Below, in pieces: positions 1-8,857 of a DNA stretch of 64,000 bases. Position 1 is the stretch's first letter. Each line of letters begins with the position of its first letter. The DNA lies in assembly GCA_965207805.1 (NCBI GenBank), contig OZ242312.1:496001-560000 (forward strand), read 5' to 3'. The DNA is from Palauibacter sp965207805. GTDB taxonomy: Bacteria > Gemmatimonadota > Gemmatimonadetes > Palauibacterales > Palauibacteraceae. The translations under genes were made by a program, and so were the position numbers. The notes under the pieces are model-generated. The model worked only from the letters and a program-made list of their open reading frames with translations. It ran no database searches and was not told the origin of the DNA.

Positions 1-1344
1 AACTACGGCATCCTCGACAGCGCGGTTTATTTGCCTCGGTTCCTTGAAGACCTCGCGTCAGAACCGGAAGAAGCGCGTGTTCGGACGATCAACGCGATGT
101 TCAAGCATGTAGAGCTTTCCGCCCAGGAGATCTCGGATTTGGGCCGCGAGGAAGCCAGTGAAGCGAGAGCCGTGGGGCAGGAGGTCACAGCAGAGGTGAT
201 CGCCCGCGATCAGCGGCGCAAGGAACTGCGAAACGTGAAGCTGGACTCGGCGTCAATCGATATCTCGCGGAAGTTCAGCGCGTGGTTCGGTCAGAGGCGG
301 CACAAGATCAGGTATCAAGCTGACGGCCCGTATTTCAGAATCTGGGTATCCGACGACCGGCGGCCGGACGTGGGCATCGAGTTGGAAAGCCGCAGCAAAG
401 GGTTTCAATGGTTCTTCTCGTTCTACCTGGTGTTTCTGGTAGAGTCCGACGAAGGACACGAGGACGCGATCCTGTTGCTTGACGAGCCGGGGTTGCATCT
501 GCATCCGACGGCACAACAAGAGCTCATAGGCTTCTTCGAGACGCTATCCGAAGACAACCCGCTCATCTACACGACGCATTCCCCGTTCCTCATCGATGGA
601 GAGCATATCCAACGGGTTCGTCCGGTGACGGAGGACGAAACGGGACATTCGCGAATCAGCGTGGATGGGTGGCCGAAGGATCGCGAAACGATCTTCCCGC
701 TACAAGCCGCAGCCGGTTACGCGATGGTGCGAGGGCTCTTCCAGCATAAGAAGAACGTGCTCGTGGAGGGTATGTCCGACTACCTGTACCTGCACGCTCT
801 GAACCTGCATTGCCGTGCGCTGGGCCGTCAGGGGTTGCCGGACGACGTCTACATCACACCGTGTGGCGGTACGAAGCTCGTCGGGCACATAGCATCGCTG
901 TTCCTGGGCCAGGAGGTGCGGCCGGTCGTCCTATTGGACGGGGACGACGCCGGGCGTGCGCGCCGCGACTTGCTGATGAAGGAGCTGTATGCGGGGCATG
1001 AGAATGCCGTTCTGATGCTGGGGGATGTGCTCGGTGAAGAGGAGTGCGAGATCGAGGACATCATCGGGGAAGCGACGATTATCCCTGTCCTCAAGGACGT
1101 TGTCCAAAAGCGGGTCACCTTGAACCAGCATGATCGCAGAAGAGGCAGCTTGGTGGACCAGATCAAGAGCGCTGCGGAGAGGCACGGCGCAGATCTGCCG
1201 ACCGGTTGGAAAGCGGAGGTTGCACGCCGCATCGCGGTTGAGTGGTCCACAGCGGATCCCGAGGACGTGCCGAGCGACGTGCTGGATCGCGCGGAGGCGC
1301 TCTTCCAAGAACTGATGACGCGTTTCGCCGGTTTGGATGTTTGA
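1..1344 (+). CDS. OLD-family ATP-dependent endonuclease (ABC ATPase + TOPRIM), 5' truncated by window
   Basis: The frame is open from the first base, so the N-terminus with the Walker A loop lies outside the window. What is seen is the rear half of an ABC-type ATPase: a signature-like RSKGFQWFFSF, the Walker B LLLDEPGLHLHP and the switch-His segment YTTHSPF. A TOPRIM nuclease domain follows, with the conserved glutamate in VLVEGMSDY and the acidic pair in LLDGDDAGR. This domain order is that of OLD proteins, many of which act in phage defence (Gabija GajA is one class). No UvrD-like helicase partner is seen downstream, so a single-gene OLD is the simpler reading. It converges on the restriction gene that ends at 1665. 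Confidence 0.85.
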   Translation, partial: NYGILDSAVYLPRFLEDLASEPEEARVRTINAMFKHVELSAQEISDLGREEASEARAVGQEVTAEVIARDQRRKELRNVKLDSASIDISRKFSAWFGQRRHKIRYQADGPYFRIWVSDDRRPDVGIELESRSKGFQWFFSFYLVFLVESDEGHEDAILLLDEPGLHLHPTAQQELIGFFETLSEDNPLIYTTHSPFLIDGEHIQRVRPVTEDETGHSRISVDGWPKDRETIFPLQAAAGYAMVRGLFQHKKNVLVEGMSDYLYLHALNLHCRALGRQGLPDDVYITPCGGTKLVGHIASLFLGQEVRPVVLLDGDDAGRARRDLLMKELYAGHENAVLMLGDVLGEEECEIEDIIGEATIIPVLKDVVQKRVTLNQHDRRRGSLVDQIKSAAERHGADLPTGWKAEVARRIAVEWSTADPEDVPSDVLDRAEALFQELMTRFAGLDV

Positions 1345-1664
1345 TCAAAAGACGGAAGAGACAGGCCGTGTAGAGCTGTCGAGCGACCGGATCCAGTTCG
1401 TCCGGTAGCGTCCAGACAGCGCTGTGCGAGCTGCCCGGGCCGTGTTGTACTGACCCATCGAAGCGCCGTCCTGGAGCTGCCACGGCCAGGTCTCCCGAGG
1501 TGTTGCGGGGTGCCGTTGGCGGCGCCCGATCTCGCCTTGCAAATGAGAACCCGGCGGCGGAATCCTGGAACGGAACTGCGTTTCACCGGATATACACCGA
1601 ACCCTGGTCGCCAAAACACCGGGATGCTACCCAGATGTCGGGGGTTTTGTCGATGGGCTCTTCG
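1345..1664. other. Intergenic stretch between convergent genes
   Basis: About 320 bases separate the stop codons of the OLD-family gene and the restriction-methylation gene. I see no convincing gene, tRNA or long repeat here. The short open frames have no ribosome binding site and no recognisable motifs. Confidence 0.5.
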
Positions 1665-4600
1665 TCAGCGCGGGCTCCGCTCGGATCCAGCGGACGACGC
1701 CAGCAGCAACGCACCGATGCGCCGCGCGGTATCGGTGAAGTGCTGAACCTCCTCGACGCGAAGCCGCCTCCCCAGAATCTCATTCTCACGGTACGACAAC
1801 CACTTCTTGAGCACCTGGTAGCCGCCTAGCCTGTAGTCCCAGACGGCGGAAGGAACGTTGCGCCAGAAAGCGTCCTCATTGAGGTAAACATCGAAGGTCG
1901 TCTCACCAAGGGCGGCAACGTGTTCCGCCAACGCTGCACGTTCCTCCGGTTGATAGGCACGTTCGACGATGTGGCCCCTGCCGGGCATCACGGCGTCGCC
2001 CGTTCCGAAGTGGCCCCAGCGCGCAGTTACGGCGAAGTTCTCACCCACCATATGGCGTCCTGCGACCGTGCTCGGAACCGCGATGTCGGGATGTAGGGAC
2101 GTCTCGGCCCCGCGTGACACGGGATGTTCCGAGTCGATTAACGCGGCGAGCTTGCGCCCGTGCGCCCTCGTGCGGGCGAGCGCCGATGCCGCCCCCTCCC
2201 CCGCGCCGTCGGGCCAACCGGGTAGAGGGATGCGCGGCCATTCCATGCGCAGCGCCCCCGCGTTGGCTTCTCGATACGCGGGATCATGCAGGGTAGCCAG
2301 CACATGGTGGAACAGGTCCTCTACGTCGAGGCTTAGCCGGTCGAGATACTGTCGCGCCGTCCCCGAGAGATTGGCACGACGTTCCGCGCCGGTAACCGCG
2401 CCCAGACCTTCCTCCCGAAGCCATGCCGGGAACATCAGCGCGCCGCGCTCGATCAAATGCAGAGACCCCATGTCACTCGTACAACAAGTCTGCGGTTCAG
2501 CGGCTCCCTTCCGAAGATGTTGGGCGGAGGACAGCCACAGATTCCCCTCGAACACATGGGGCCTGTAGTCTGCGCGCTTCCTGTCGAGCAGATTCGTGTC
2601 CTTCTCCCAGTAGAGCCACCGGTTGTCGAACGGCCGGTAGGCGAAGCGGATGAACCCGGACTCGTCCGGACCGCCGCGCCGCAACAGCGCGTCGCGCACG
2701 GCTCGGGCATCGAACTGCGCCGTGGACTTCATGACCTTGGGATAGCGCCGAGCGATCTCCTCATGGCCCAATGCCGCGTCGAAGTATTCGCCAACACGCG
2801 CTCGGAGGCGCTCGAGGTCAGTGTCCACGAGGAATCCGTCGCGGCTCGTCTTGACGCCTGGAAACGAGACCGGGAACAGGTCGGGCAGCGCGGGCCAGTC
2901 GAACCAGTCGGGGCTCACGGCCGTCTCCGCGAAGGGAAGGCCCAGAGGCAGCAGCGGTGTAACCTCAGAGTACAGCGTGTCCGGCTCGGTCTCCGCCGTG
3001 GCGATCAACTCCTCCGGTTTCGTCTGGCCCCACAAGTGCCGGAACCCCAGCGATTCGGAGGGTTCATGATCTCTCTTGCGCACCAGCGTCGCGATGGCCG
3101 TGCCGACTTGGATACCAACAGGATCGCCCTCGGTCGAGAAGATGCTCGGGTCGGGCGAGCCGTCCGGCGCGACCTTGCCCGTCTTGTACTTGTCGCCGTT
3201 CAGACAGTCGATCCGGATCTCGTCGAACGCTTCGAGGTAGCGCTCCCGCATCCCCGTGAAGGAGAGGCCGTCCAGCCACGAGTAGTTGGAGATAAAGCAG
3301 ACCACGCCTTGGCCTGTTTTCTGCGCGATCCGCCGCTCCGCCATGCGGAAGAACCGGACGTATAGGTCGTTGAGGCCCTGTCCTTCCGGCCTACGCACTC
3401 GCTGGGTCGTGCGGTAGGCTTCCGAGAGTTCGCGTTCCTCGTCGACCGCCATACCCGCGAAGCCGTTGTACGGCGGGTTGCCAAGGATCACCAGAATCGG
3501 GGTCTCCTGCTTCACCTGCTCCGCTCGCTCGCGCTCGTCGCTGAGTTCGGGGAACGCTTCCAACTGCACTTCGGCTCTTCCCTCTGTCCAGCCCGTCAGC
3601 GCGTTCGTGAGAAACACGTTCGCGCGCTCAGTTCCGTCGTCGGCGAGCGGTGCGTCGAGGTTCTCCATCGTCAGGCCGACCTGTAGGTGCGCGACCACGA
3701 ACGGCGCGGGCATGATCTCGAATCCGAACACCCGCTCGATCGCCGCCTTACGCACCGCCTCGCCACCGAGGGCACCCAGCCCCTGTTCGTCGAGATTGTG
3801 TGCGATTCGGCGGAGCACTTCCGCCAGATAGGCCCCGGTGCCGCAGCACGGATCCAGCACGTAGACGTGCTCGGCCGCCAGTCCCGCCGAGATGCCGAGG
3901 TCTTCCTTGAGCGCCTTGTCCACGCGCGCCACCATGTAGCGGACCACTTCGGTCGGCGTGTACCAGACGCCCAACTGCCTCCGCAGTTCTGGATCGAAGG
4001 CTTCGAGGAACGGTTCGTAGAAGTACGGTACCGCCTCACCTTCGTTGAATCGCGAGAAGAACGCGGCTTGGTCCACGCGATCGAGTGCCGCTGATGTCCA
4101 GTTCAACACCTCGACAAGCCCGAGAGACCGCAACTCGTCCGGGTCGGACAACCGCCGGAACAGCGCCCGGAGCACCGGTGCCCGCAGATGCCACGATGCC
4201 TCGCGCCACCTGAACCGGTGCGGGCTGTGGTGGCCCTCGAACAGCGGACCGTTCTTCTTCTGCTCGTCGCGGGACCACAGCACCCATGCGGAGAAGACGC
4301 CGTAGAACAACGTCTGGATCAGAGTGGAACGGAAGAACTGCTCCCCGCGCTCGCCCTCGAACCGAATCCCGAGCGCCTCCTCCAGGGCCGACTGGACGGC
4401 GACAAGAGAAGAGACCTCACCCGCCGCCGCGACGCGGGCGAGGCCGTCGCGGGCGTAGGAAGCCAACAGCCACGCCAAGTCCTTCGGCTCAGCCAAGGCG
4501 GCCCGGTGCGAGAGCGCTCGGGCAAGGTATTCGCCGAGGGACGCGCCAACTTCCTGAGAGAACGCTCGTGGGTTCTCCACCTTGCTCCAGAAGTCGTCCG

Positions 4601-5054
4601 CATCCTCTGCCAGGCGGAGAGTTTCGAGCTTGGCCGTACCGCCCGTCCCGTCCGTGCCCACCAGAACGAAGTCGCGCAGATTCGTGACCAACACCAGACG
4701 GTAACGATCCCAATAGCGGCTCACCTGATCGGATCTCGCGGTCACCCAAGCATCGTCACCAACGCCCTTGACCTCGACCACGCCACGCTCGGGTACCTGC
4801 CCCAGCCTCGGACGGCCCCTCTGAACCTGCCTCGCCGTGTAAAGGGCGAAGTCAGGATGGCCTGCCCCCTGATCCGCCAGTTCCTGAACGCAGAACACCT
4901 TGGGCTTGAGCGTGGCTCCGACGGCGCGGAACAAGCCCTCGAGCGCCGGATAGTACGAACGCTCGCCCGTCGCGCCGCCGGATGCGCGCACGCGCCGGAG
5001 ATCGGCGAGATACGCGTCCACCGCAGCAACCAGCTTTTTGTTCGGTCCGGCCAT
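1665..5054 (-). CDS. Type ISP/IIG-like restriction-modification enzyme (N6-adenine methylase fused to nuclease)
   Basis: This 1129-residue protein should methylate adenine and cut unmodified DNA in one polypeptide. The N-terminal ~130 residues hold a PD-(D/E)XK-like pattern (HPDFAL, then VVEVKG). An all-helical linker follows, then an N6-adenine methylase with motif I as LDPCCGTGAY near residue 398 and the catalytic NPPY near residue 526. The C-terminal half carries the type ISP specificity-domain pattern, including DYRLGGYQVLKKWLSYRE near the end. Classical type ISP enzymes (LlaBIII, LlaGI) are about 1600 residues and have an SF2 helicase between nuclease and methylase. No helicase motifs are seen here, so it may cut more like a type IIG enzyme. 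It is a single gene without a separate specificity subunit, fitting the island's defence content. Confidence 0.85.
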   Translation of the reverse strand: MAGPNKKLVAAVDAYLADLRRVRASGGATGERSYYPALEGLFRAVGATLKPKVFCVQELADQGAGHPDFALYTARQVQRGRPRLGQVPERGVVEVKGVGDDAWVTARSDQVSRYWDRYRLVLVTNLRDFVLVGTDGTGGTAKLETLRLAEDADDFWSKVENPRAFSQEVGASLGEYLARALSHRAALAEPKDLAWLLASYARDGLARVAAAGEVSSLVAVQSALEEALGIRFEGERGEQFFRSTLIQTLFYGVFSAWVLWSRDEQKKNGPLFEGHHSPHRFRWREASWHLRAPVLRALFRRLSDPDELRSLGLVEVLNWTSAALDRVDQAAFFSRFNEGEAVPYFYEPFLEAFDPELRRQLGVWYTPTEVVRYMVARVDKALKEDLGISAGLAAEHVYVLDPCCGTGAYLAEVLRRIAHNLDEQGLGALGGEAVRKAAIERVFGFEIMPAPFVVAHLQVGLTMENLDAPLADDGTERANVFLTNALTGWTEGRAEVQLEAFPELSDERERAEQVKQETPILVILGNPPYNGFAGMAVDEERELSEAYRTTQRVRRPEGQGLNDLYVRFFRMAERRIAQKTGQGVVCFISNYSWLDGLSFTGMRERYLEAFDEIRIDCLNGDKYKTGKVAPDGSPDPSIFSTEGDPVGIQVGTAIATLVRKRDHEPSESLGFRHLWGQTKPEELIATAETEPDTLYSEVTPLLPLGLPFAETAVSPDWFDWPALPDLFPVSFPGVKTSRDGFLVDTDLERLRARVGEYFDAALGHEEIARRYPKVMKSTAQFDARAVRDALLRRGGPDESGFIRFAYRPFDNRWLYWEKDTNLLDRKRADYRPHVFEGNLWLSSAQHLRKGAAEPQTCCTSDMGSLHLIERGALMFPAWLREEGLGAVTGAERRANLSGTARQYLDRLSLDVEDLFHHVLATLHDPAYREANAGALRMEWPRIPLPGWPDGAGEGAASALARTRAHGRKLAALIDSEHPVSRGAETSLHPDIAVPSTVAGRHMVGENFAVTARWGHFGTGDAVMPGRGHIVERAYQPEERAALAEHVAALGETTFDVYLNEDAFWRNVPSAVWDYRLGGYQVLKKWLSYRENEILGRRLRVEEVQHFTDTARRIGALLLASSAGSERSPR

Positions 5055-5149
5055 CGTGTCTTCTTGGTAGACTCAAGGTGAGCAGGGGAGCATCATCTAG
5101 CGCATGAATCACGAGAATCTAGGGGGACGAGGATCGATCTCGTCAAATC

Positions 5150-6202
5150 GTGGAAGACCGCTTGAAAATGGGCCGCCATATGGTGAAGCAACAGGACTTG
5201 GTCAAGGCGTTGTGTCTCTCGGAAGAATTGGAAACTTCACGCGGATTGCTTCGATCTGGATTCGGCCATCTTCAAGAGATCGACATGGCCAACACGTTCT
5301 ATCACCTTCCCCACCTACTCTTGGCGAGTGGATTCGAACGGCTGATGAAGTGCTATGTGGTCCTCGTCCATGAAGGTCGGCATGGCTCATTTCCCAGTCA
5401 GAAGTTTCTGAAGGACCTTGGACATGATCTCGAGAGGCTTCTCCAGAAGATTCAATGCGACTACTACGATGGCACGAGCCGGCCGCTGGTGCGACAAGAA
5501 TTGCAGTTCTTGCGATCCGACGCGATCGCGAAGGAGTGTTTCCGAGTCTTGTCGCTTTTCGGTAAGAAGGGGCGCTACTACAACCTCGACATGGTGGCGG
5601 GCGTCGCGACGTCACCCATCGATCCCACCGAGGAGTGGGAGCGACTCGAATCAAGCGTAGAGGATCCCGCAGCCTTTCAAGACGACCCGGAGCGACTTCA
5701 TCGGGATTACTACCCCAGAGTCAATGCTAAGTTGATTGCGACGATGGAGCGTGTGATACGAGCAATCGCGCTGCAATTCACGGTAGGGGGGCACGCAGAC
5801 AAGAACGGACGACTCCGTCAGATGTCGACGGTCTACGCAGACTTCCAGCGGCTTCGTGACAGCGAACTCGGAACCATCGACTACCGTCGATCCGTGCAGA
5901 TTCTAGCGCGGGAGAAGGATACCTGGATCAAGCGGTCGGAGGAGGAAGTCTTGGCGGGACCATGGCCGACGCGCGTCGTTACCCAAAAGGAGTTTGACGG
6001 AGAGTGGCCATTCCGTGTCAACCGCGTCATCTTGGAAAAGCAGGACGCCACGTTTTGTGTCGCGTACCTCAACGGCTACGCGTTCGCGCTCAACGGGGCA
6101 GCCAAGAGTCGCCTTGGGCTACCTTTCCCGCACGACGCGGGCCTCGCCGTGCTCGGACGCTCGGTTGGAGAGTTCACCGAGGCGACGCGGATGCTCGAAT
6201 GA
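5150..6202 (+). CDS. Hypothetical protein, island cargo (possibly HEPN-like N-terminus)
   Basis: I do not recognise this 350-residue protein. The N-terminal half is predicted helical, with a stretch around residues 45-95 (FYHLPHLLLASGFERLMK, then LGHDLERLL) that loosely resembles HEPN-type helical domains common in defence genes; this is weak. The start is GTG at 5150, with ATG alternatives at 5168 and 5180. A purine-rich GGGGGACGAGG lies about 18-28 bases upstream of the GTG, so the start is uncertain. It runs opposite to the restriction gene, from which it is separated by ~95 bp, and codon use is less GC-biased than in the core genes. Confidence 0.6.
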   Translation: MEDRLKMGRHMVKQQDLVKALCLSEELETSRGLLRSGFGHLQEIDMANTFYHLPHLLLASGFERLMKCYVVLVHEGRHGSFPSQKFLKDLGHDLERLLQKIQCDYYDGTSRPLVRQELQFLRSDAIAKECFRVLSLFGKKGRYYNLDMVAGVATSPIDPTEEWERLESSVEDPAAFQDDPERLHRDYYPRVNAKLIATMERVIRAIALQFTVGGHADKNGRLRQMSTVYADFQRLRDSELGTIDYRRSVQILAREKDTWIKRSEEEVLAGPWPTRVVTQKEFDGEWPFRVNRVILEKQDATFCVAYLNGYAFALNGAAKSRLGLPFPHDAGLAVLGRSVGEFTEATRMLE

Positions 6203-6401
6203 GTTCCGTTTATCGGCCACAAGTGTTCAGCCCATGCTGCCTGGTGCGGCCCTTCTCACGCCTGTCGCGACGGACGAAGTACGCGTCCGCCCGCGGTCGC
6301 GAGGGTGTGCGGAATCCGTTTTTCCACGGTGGGCAGAGGGGGGTAAGGACCGTCATGCATACCGATCAGCTCCCGTATCGAGGGCTGGTGGTGCAGCGGT
6401 G

Positions 6402-6716
6402 GTGACCGCAACGTGGCTCGACAGGTACGAGTTCGTTGTCGGGAAACATGACGATGAATGGCCGGACGATCCCGCCGTGTACATCTTCGTGAGACGAGAA
6501 CTCCGCGAGCCCGAACCTCTGTACATCGGCCAAACCCAAGGTTTGGCACACCGTCTGCGACAGCACGCAAACGACAAGTGGCGCGAAGCTCGGGAGGCCG
6601 GTGCCACGGAGATTCACGCCATGGTGGTGTACGGTCCCGCTGATCGGAAGCGGATCGAACGTGAGTTGATAGAGGCATACCGACCGACGCTGCTGAACAT
6701 CCAGCAGTCCTTTTGA
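6402..6716 (+). CDS. GIY-YIG domain protein
   Basis: The 104-residue product is almost entirely one GIY-YIG nuclease domain. AVYIF and LYIGQT are the two halves of the signature, HRLRQH supplies the conserved arginine and RELIEAYRP the conserved glutamate region. GIY-YIG domains make single-strand nicks in DNA and occur in homing, repair and restriction nucleases. The frame is open far upstream, but the domain begins right after a pair of GTG codons at 6399 and 6402, so I start at 6402. No strong ribosome binding site is visible. The protein lacks any added DNA-binding domain, so it may need a partner. Confidence 0.7.
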   Translation: MTATWLDRYEFVVGKHDDEWPDDPAVYIFVRRELREPEPLYIGQTQGLAHRLRQHANDKWREAREAGATEIHAMVVYGPADRKRIERELIEAYRPTLLNIQQSF

Positions 6717-6753
6717 AGGAACCTACGTTACCGTCCTGTAAGGGGAGGCTCGC

Positions 6754-7140
6754 GTGTCCTTCAAGACGCTCCTCGGCATCATCGTACTTCTGCTCATCGT
6801 CGGCCTCTGGCTTGCCGTAGCGTTCTCTGAACCCGCCTACAACACCGACGACGTGTACGAGACTACCAACCGCGTCGTGACCCAGTCACGCGCCTCCCGT
6901 CCGTGGTACGAGGGCGGTACGCTGCACAGTACGACGTTCGCCGGTTGGGCGGCCGGATCGGCCCGTAACCGCCTGGCAACGGCTGGGGACTGGATCACCG
7001 CGGTTCAGCTTGGCGAATACGACAGGAGCAGTAGCCCGTCCGGCACCCGCCTCCGCCAACTCGCGACCGAGCTTCGAGACTGCGTGGACGACGCCACCGA
7101 AGGAGCCGGTCCAGAATACGGGCTCGCGGCCAAGCCATAA
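6754..7140 (+). CDS. Small membrane-anchored protein of unknown function
   Basis: The 128-residue product begins with a single hydrophobic helix (about residues 4-25, LLGIIVLLLIVGLWLAVAF). A polar tail follows with no motif I know. The GTG start at 6754 is preceded by AGGGGAGG at 6741-6748, a strong ribosome binding site with 5-base spacing, which supports a real gene. The tail would face the periplasm if the helix acts as a signal anchor. It lies between the GIY-YIG gene and the integrase in the island. Confidence 0.6.
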   Translation: MSFKTLLGIIVLLLIVGLWLAVAFSEPAYNTDDVYETTNRVVTQSRASRPWYEGGTLHSTTFAGWAAGSARNRLATAGDWITAVQLGEYDRSSSPSGTRLRQLATELRDCVDDATEGAGPEYGLAAKP

Positions 7141-7331
7141 CCGAGGCCGCATCGATGTGTCTGCTCTTGAGATGGGGCACTACGCCGCCGAGACCGTAGC
7201 ACGTTCGTCAATCCCCACGACCCCAGCTCCTACACCACTACCACGTTAGAGACGGCGCATGGCTGATGCTGGCCGGCCGAGCCACATCCTAATCGATGTG
7301 GCAGCCATCCCGGACGGTTCCACTCGATCGC

Positions 7332-8525
7332 TTAACCCCGAATCGCGACAGACGAGTCAGCCGTGAGGATCTTTCCGACGTGCTCACCCCAACCGTTGAG
7401 GGCTTCGGCCTTTTCCGCATCGTAGTCGTGCCGTTCGTAGACCGCTGTAACGCTCGGATCAGCGTGGTTCAGAATCCGACCAATGACGAACCGGGAGACG
7501 CCGAGCTGAGCCATGTGCGTTGCCGCCGTGCGTCTCAGGTCGCGCGGCGTCCAGTGTGGTACGTCGGGGATCCGCCCGCGTATCCGCGCGCTAGCGTGAG
7601 ACAGCCAGCGGACCGGACCGTCGCCACGTAGGTTAGGGAATACGTAGACATCTGCCGCCTTCCCTCTGGAGGCGGAGAGGGCAACGGCCACCACCTGCTG
7701 GGCGAGTGGCGAGAGCGGGACTCGGTGCGTACGGCCGGACTTAGTCGCGCCCGCGCGCAGGGTCCACCACACGCCGTCCAGATCTTCGCGCCGCATGCCA
7801 AGCACTTCGCCCGGCCTTTGGGCGGTGAGGAGCACAAGGCGCAAGGAACAGGCCACGCTTGGGGCTTCGGGTTCGAGGGCGCGCCATACTTCCCGGATTT
7901 CGTCGGTGCCCAGCACGCGGTCACGCGATGTCTCCTTCACGGCCCGCGGGAGTGCTTGCGCAGGGGACAGCTCGATGAGGCCGCGGTCACGCGCAAATGC
8001 GAACAACTTGGAGAGCAACGCCGCTGTACGATTCGCCTGAACGCCGGCCCCTCGGTCGGCCACACGGTCGATGATCCTGATCAAGTCTTGCCGGCGAACT
8101 TCAGCCACCGGCAATCGTCCGATCATCGGTAGCACGTCTCGCTTAAGCTGCCGGTGGTCTTCCTTCCAACTTCGCTTAACGGGCTTCGCGTAACGGTTCA
8201 GATAGACCTCGACGAAATCCTCGACCGTTTCCGCCTCCCGCCGAACGCGCTCCTCGAGCACCGGATCGTGTCCGTTGGCGACCTCCACCAGCGTTGCCCG
8301 AGCCAGCCTCCGCGCATCGGACAAGGGCAGTGTCGGATGCGTTCCGAGCGTCTTCCAACGCCGTTCACCGCGATGAGTGCGATAACGAACGAAGTAGGAG
8401 CAACGGCCGCTCTCGCTCACTCGCACACCGAAGTCGGGCAGTGCCTGGTCGTGATACACGATGCGTTTCGCCGCATTTGCCGATAGACTTCGGAGGAGTC
8501 GGTCGGTAAGATTCTGCTTTGGCAT
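7332..8525 (-). CDS. int: Tyrosine recombinase / site-specific integrase
   Basis: This 397-residue enzyme should integrate and excise the island at the tRNA-Lys site just to its right. The N-terminal ~85 residues are the arm-binding domain of P4-type integrases (DFGVRVSESG, SYFVRYR). A SAM-like core-binding domain and the catalytic domain follow. Catalytic residues are visible: Arg in TAQRPGEVLG (~236), Lys in TKSGRTHRVPL, Arg in RDLRRTAATH (~330), His in ILNHADP and the nucleophile Tyr in AVYERHDY (~361). The first His of the usual HxxR box is Arg, a variant seen in this subfamily. The gene reads away from the attachment site, with its promoter between the two. Confidence 0.95.
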   Translation of the reverse strand: MPKQNLTDRLLRSLSANAAKRIVYHDQALPDFGVRVSESGRCSYFVRYRTHRGERRWKTLGTHPTLPLSDARRLARATLVEVANGHDPVLEERVRREAETVEDFVEVYLNRYAKPVKRSWKEDHRQLKRDVLPMIGRLPVAEVRRQDLIRIIDRVADRGAGVQANRTAALLSKLFAFARDRGLIELSPAQALPRAVKETSRDRVLGTDEIREVWRALEPEAPSVACSLRLVLLTAQRPGEVLGMRREDLDGVWWTLRAGATKSGRTHRVPLSPLAQQVVAVALSASRGKAADVYVFPNLRGDGPVRWLSHASARIRGRIPDVPHWTPRDLRRTAATHMAQLGVSRFVIGRILNHADPSVTAVYERHDYDAEKAEALNGWGEHVGKILTADSSVAIRG

Positions 8526-8597
8526 GCTCCTCGTCCCGGATCCCCGGGGGGCTCAGCGGGGGCTAGCGTTACGCGAGTCGAGATCGGTTGGACTCTC

Positions 8598-8622
8598 TGG
8601 CGTCCAAATGGCGTCCAAATGG
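8598..8622. repeat. 11-bp tandem direct repeat next to the integrase
   Basis: TGGCGTCCAAA occurs twice back to back (8598-8608 and 8609-8619) and is followed by a third TGG. It lies in the non-coding stretch between the integrase start and the attachment site. Integrases of this type use short direct repeats as arm-binding sites, and excisionase or the promoter may also bind here. The role is inferred from position only. Confidence 0.5.
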
Positions 8623-8745
8623 TTCGAGATTCGACAGCACAAATCAAGAGCTTATGATACACTTACAAGAGTCGGATATGCAAGCCGTTAGCGGACTTAT
8701 CGGACGGGTCTGGATTTAGCGAGATGCAACAGAACCCCGGCAATT

Positions 8746-8792
8746 CCTGACTCTTAATCAGTAGGTTCGGGGTTCGACTCCCTGACGGCGCA
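8746..8792 (+). other. Attachment site: isolated 3' half of tRNA-Lys(CUU)
   Basis: The sequence folds as the 3' half of a tRNA. An anticodon loop CTCTTAA (8751-8757, anticodon CTT) is followed by a 5-base variable loop AGGTT, a T-arm with loop TTCGACT at 8773-8779, and an acceptor strand ACGGCGC with discriminator A at 8792. No D-arm or matching 5' acceptor strand (GCGCCGT) lies at the right distance upstream. The lowest anticodon-stem pair (8746/8762) is mismatched, suggesting that tRNA identity starts just inside this stem. This is the attR-like scar expected when an element inserts in a tRNA gene and restores it at the far end. Confidence 0.8.
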
Positions 8793-8857
8793 TTCACCCA
8801 CCGGCCCCCTCGTTGCGCCTGCCGCCTCGCCTCGCTCCTCAGGGGTCGGCTTGCGCC

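Larger units (their letters stand above)
1..8792. mobile_element. Integrated genomic island (right part), defence-type cargo
   Basis: The stretch holds a leftward tyrosine integrase about 220 bp from an isolated 3' half of a tRNA-Lys gene. This is the arrangement left by integration into a tRNA 3' end. The cargo is an OLD-family nuclease, a type ISP-like restriction-methylation enzyme, a GIY-YIG protein and unknown genes. The DNA is visibly richer in A and T than the rest of the window. The left end and the reconstituted tRNA-Lys gene would lie outside the window. The boundary at 8792 is the tRNA 3' end; the exact crossover point cannot be placed. Confidence 0.75.

Noticed and set aside
1..5054. 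A Gabija-type GajAB pair
   Set aside because: The OLD-family gene fits GajA, but the next gene is a restriction-methylation enzyme on the other strand and no UvrD-like helicase is present.
8660..8792. A complete tRNA-Lys gene at the integrase end
   Set aside because: Only the 3' half from the anticodon stem onward folds. No D-arm or 5' acceptor strand GCGCCGT lies at the right distance.
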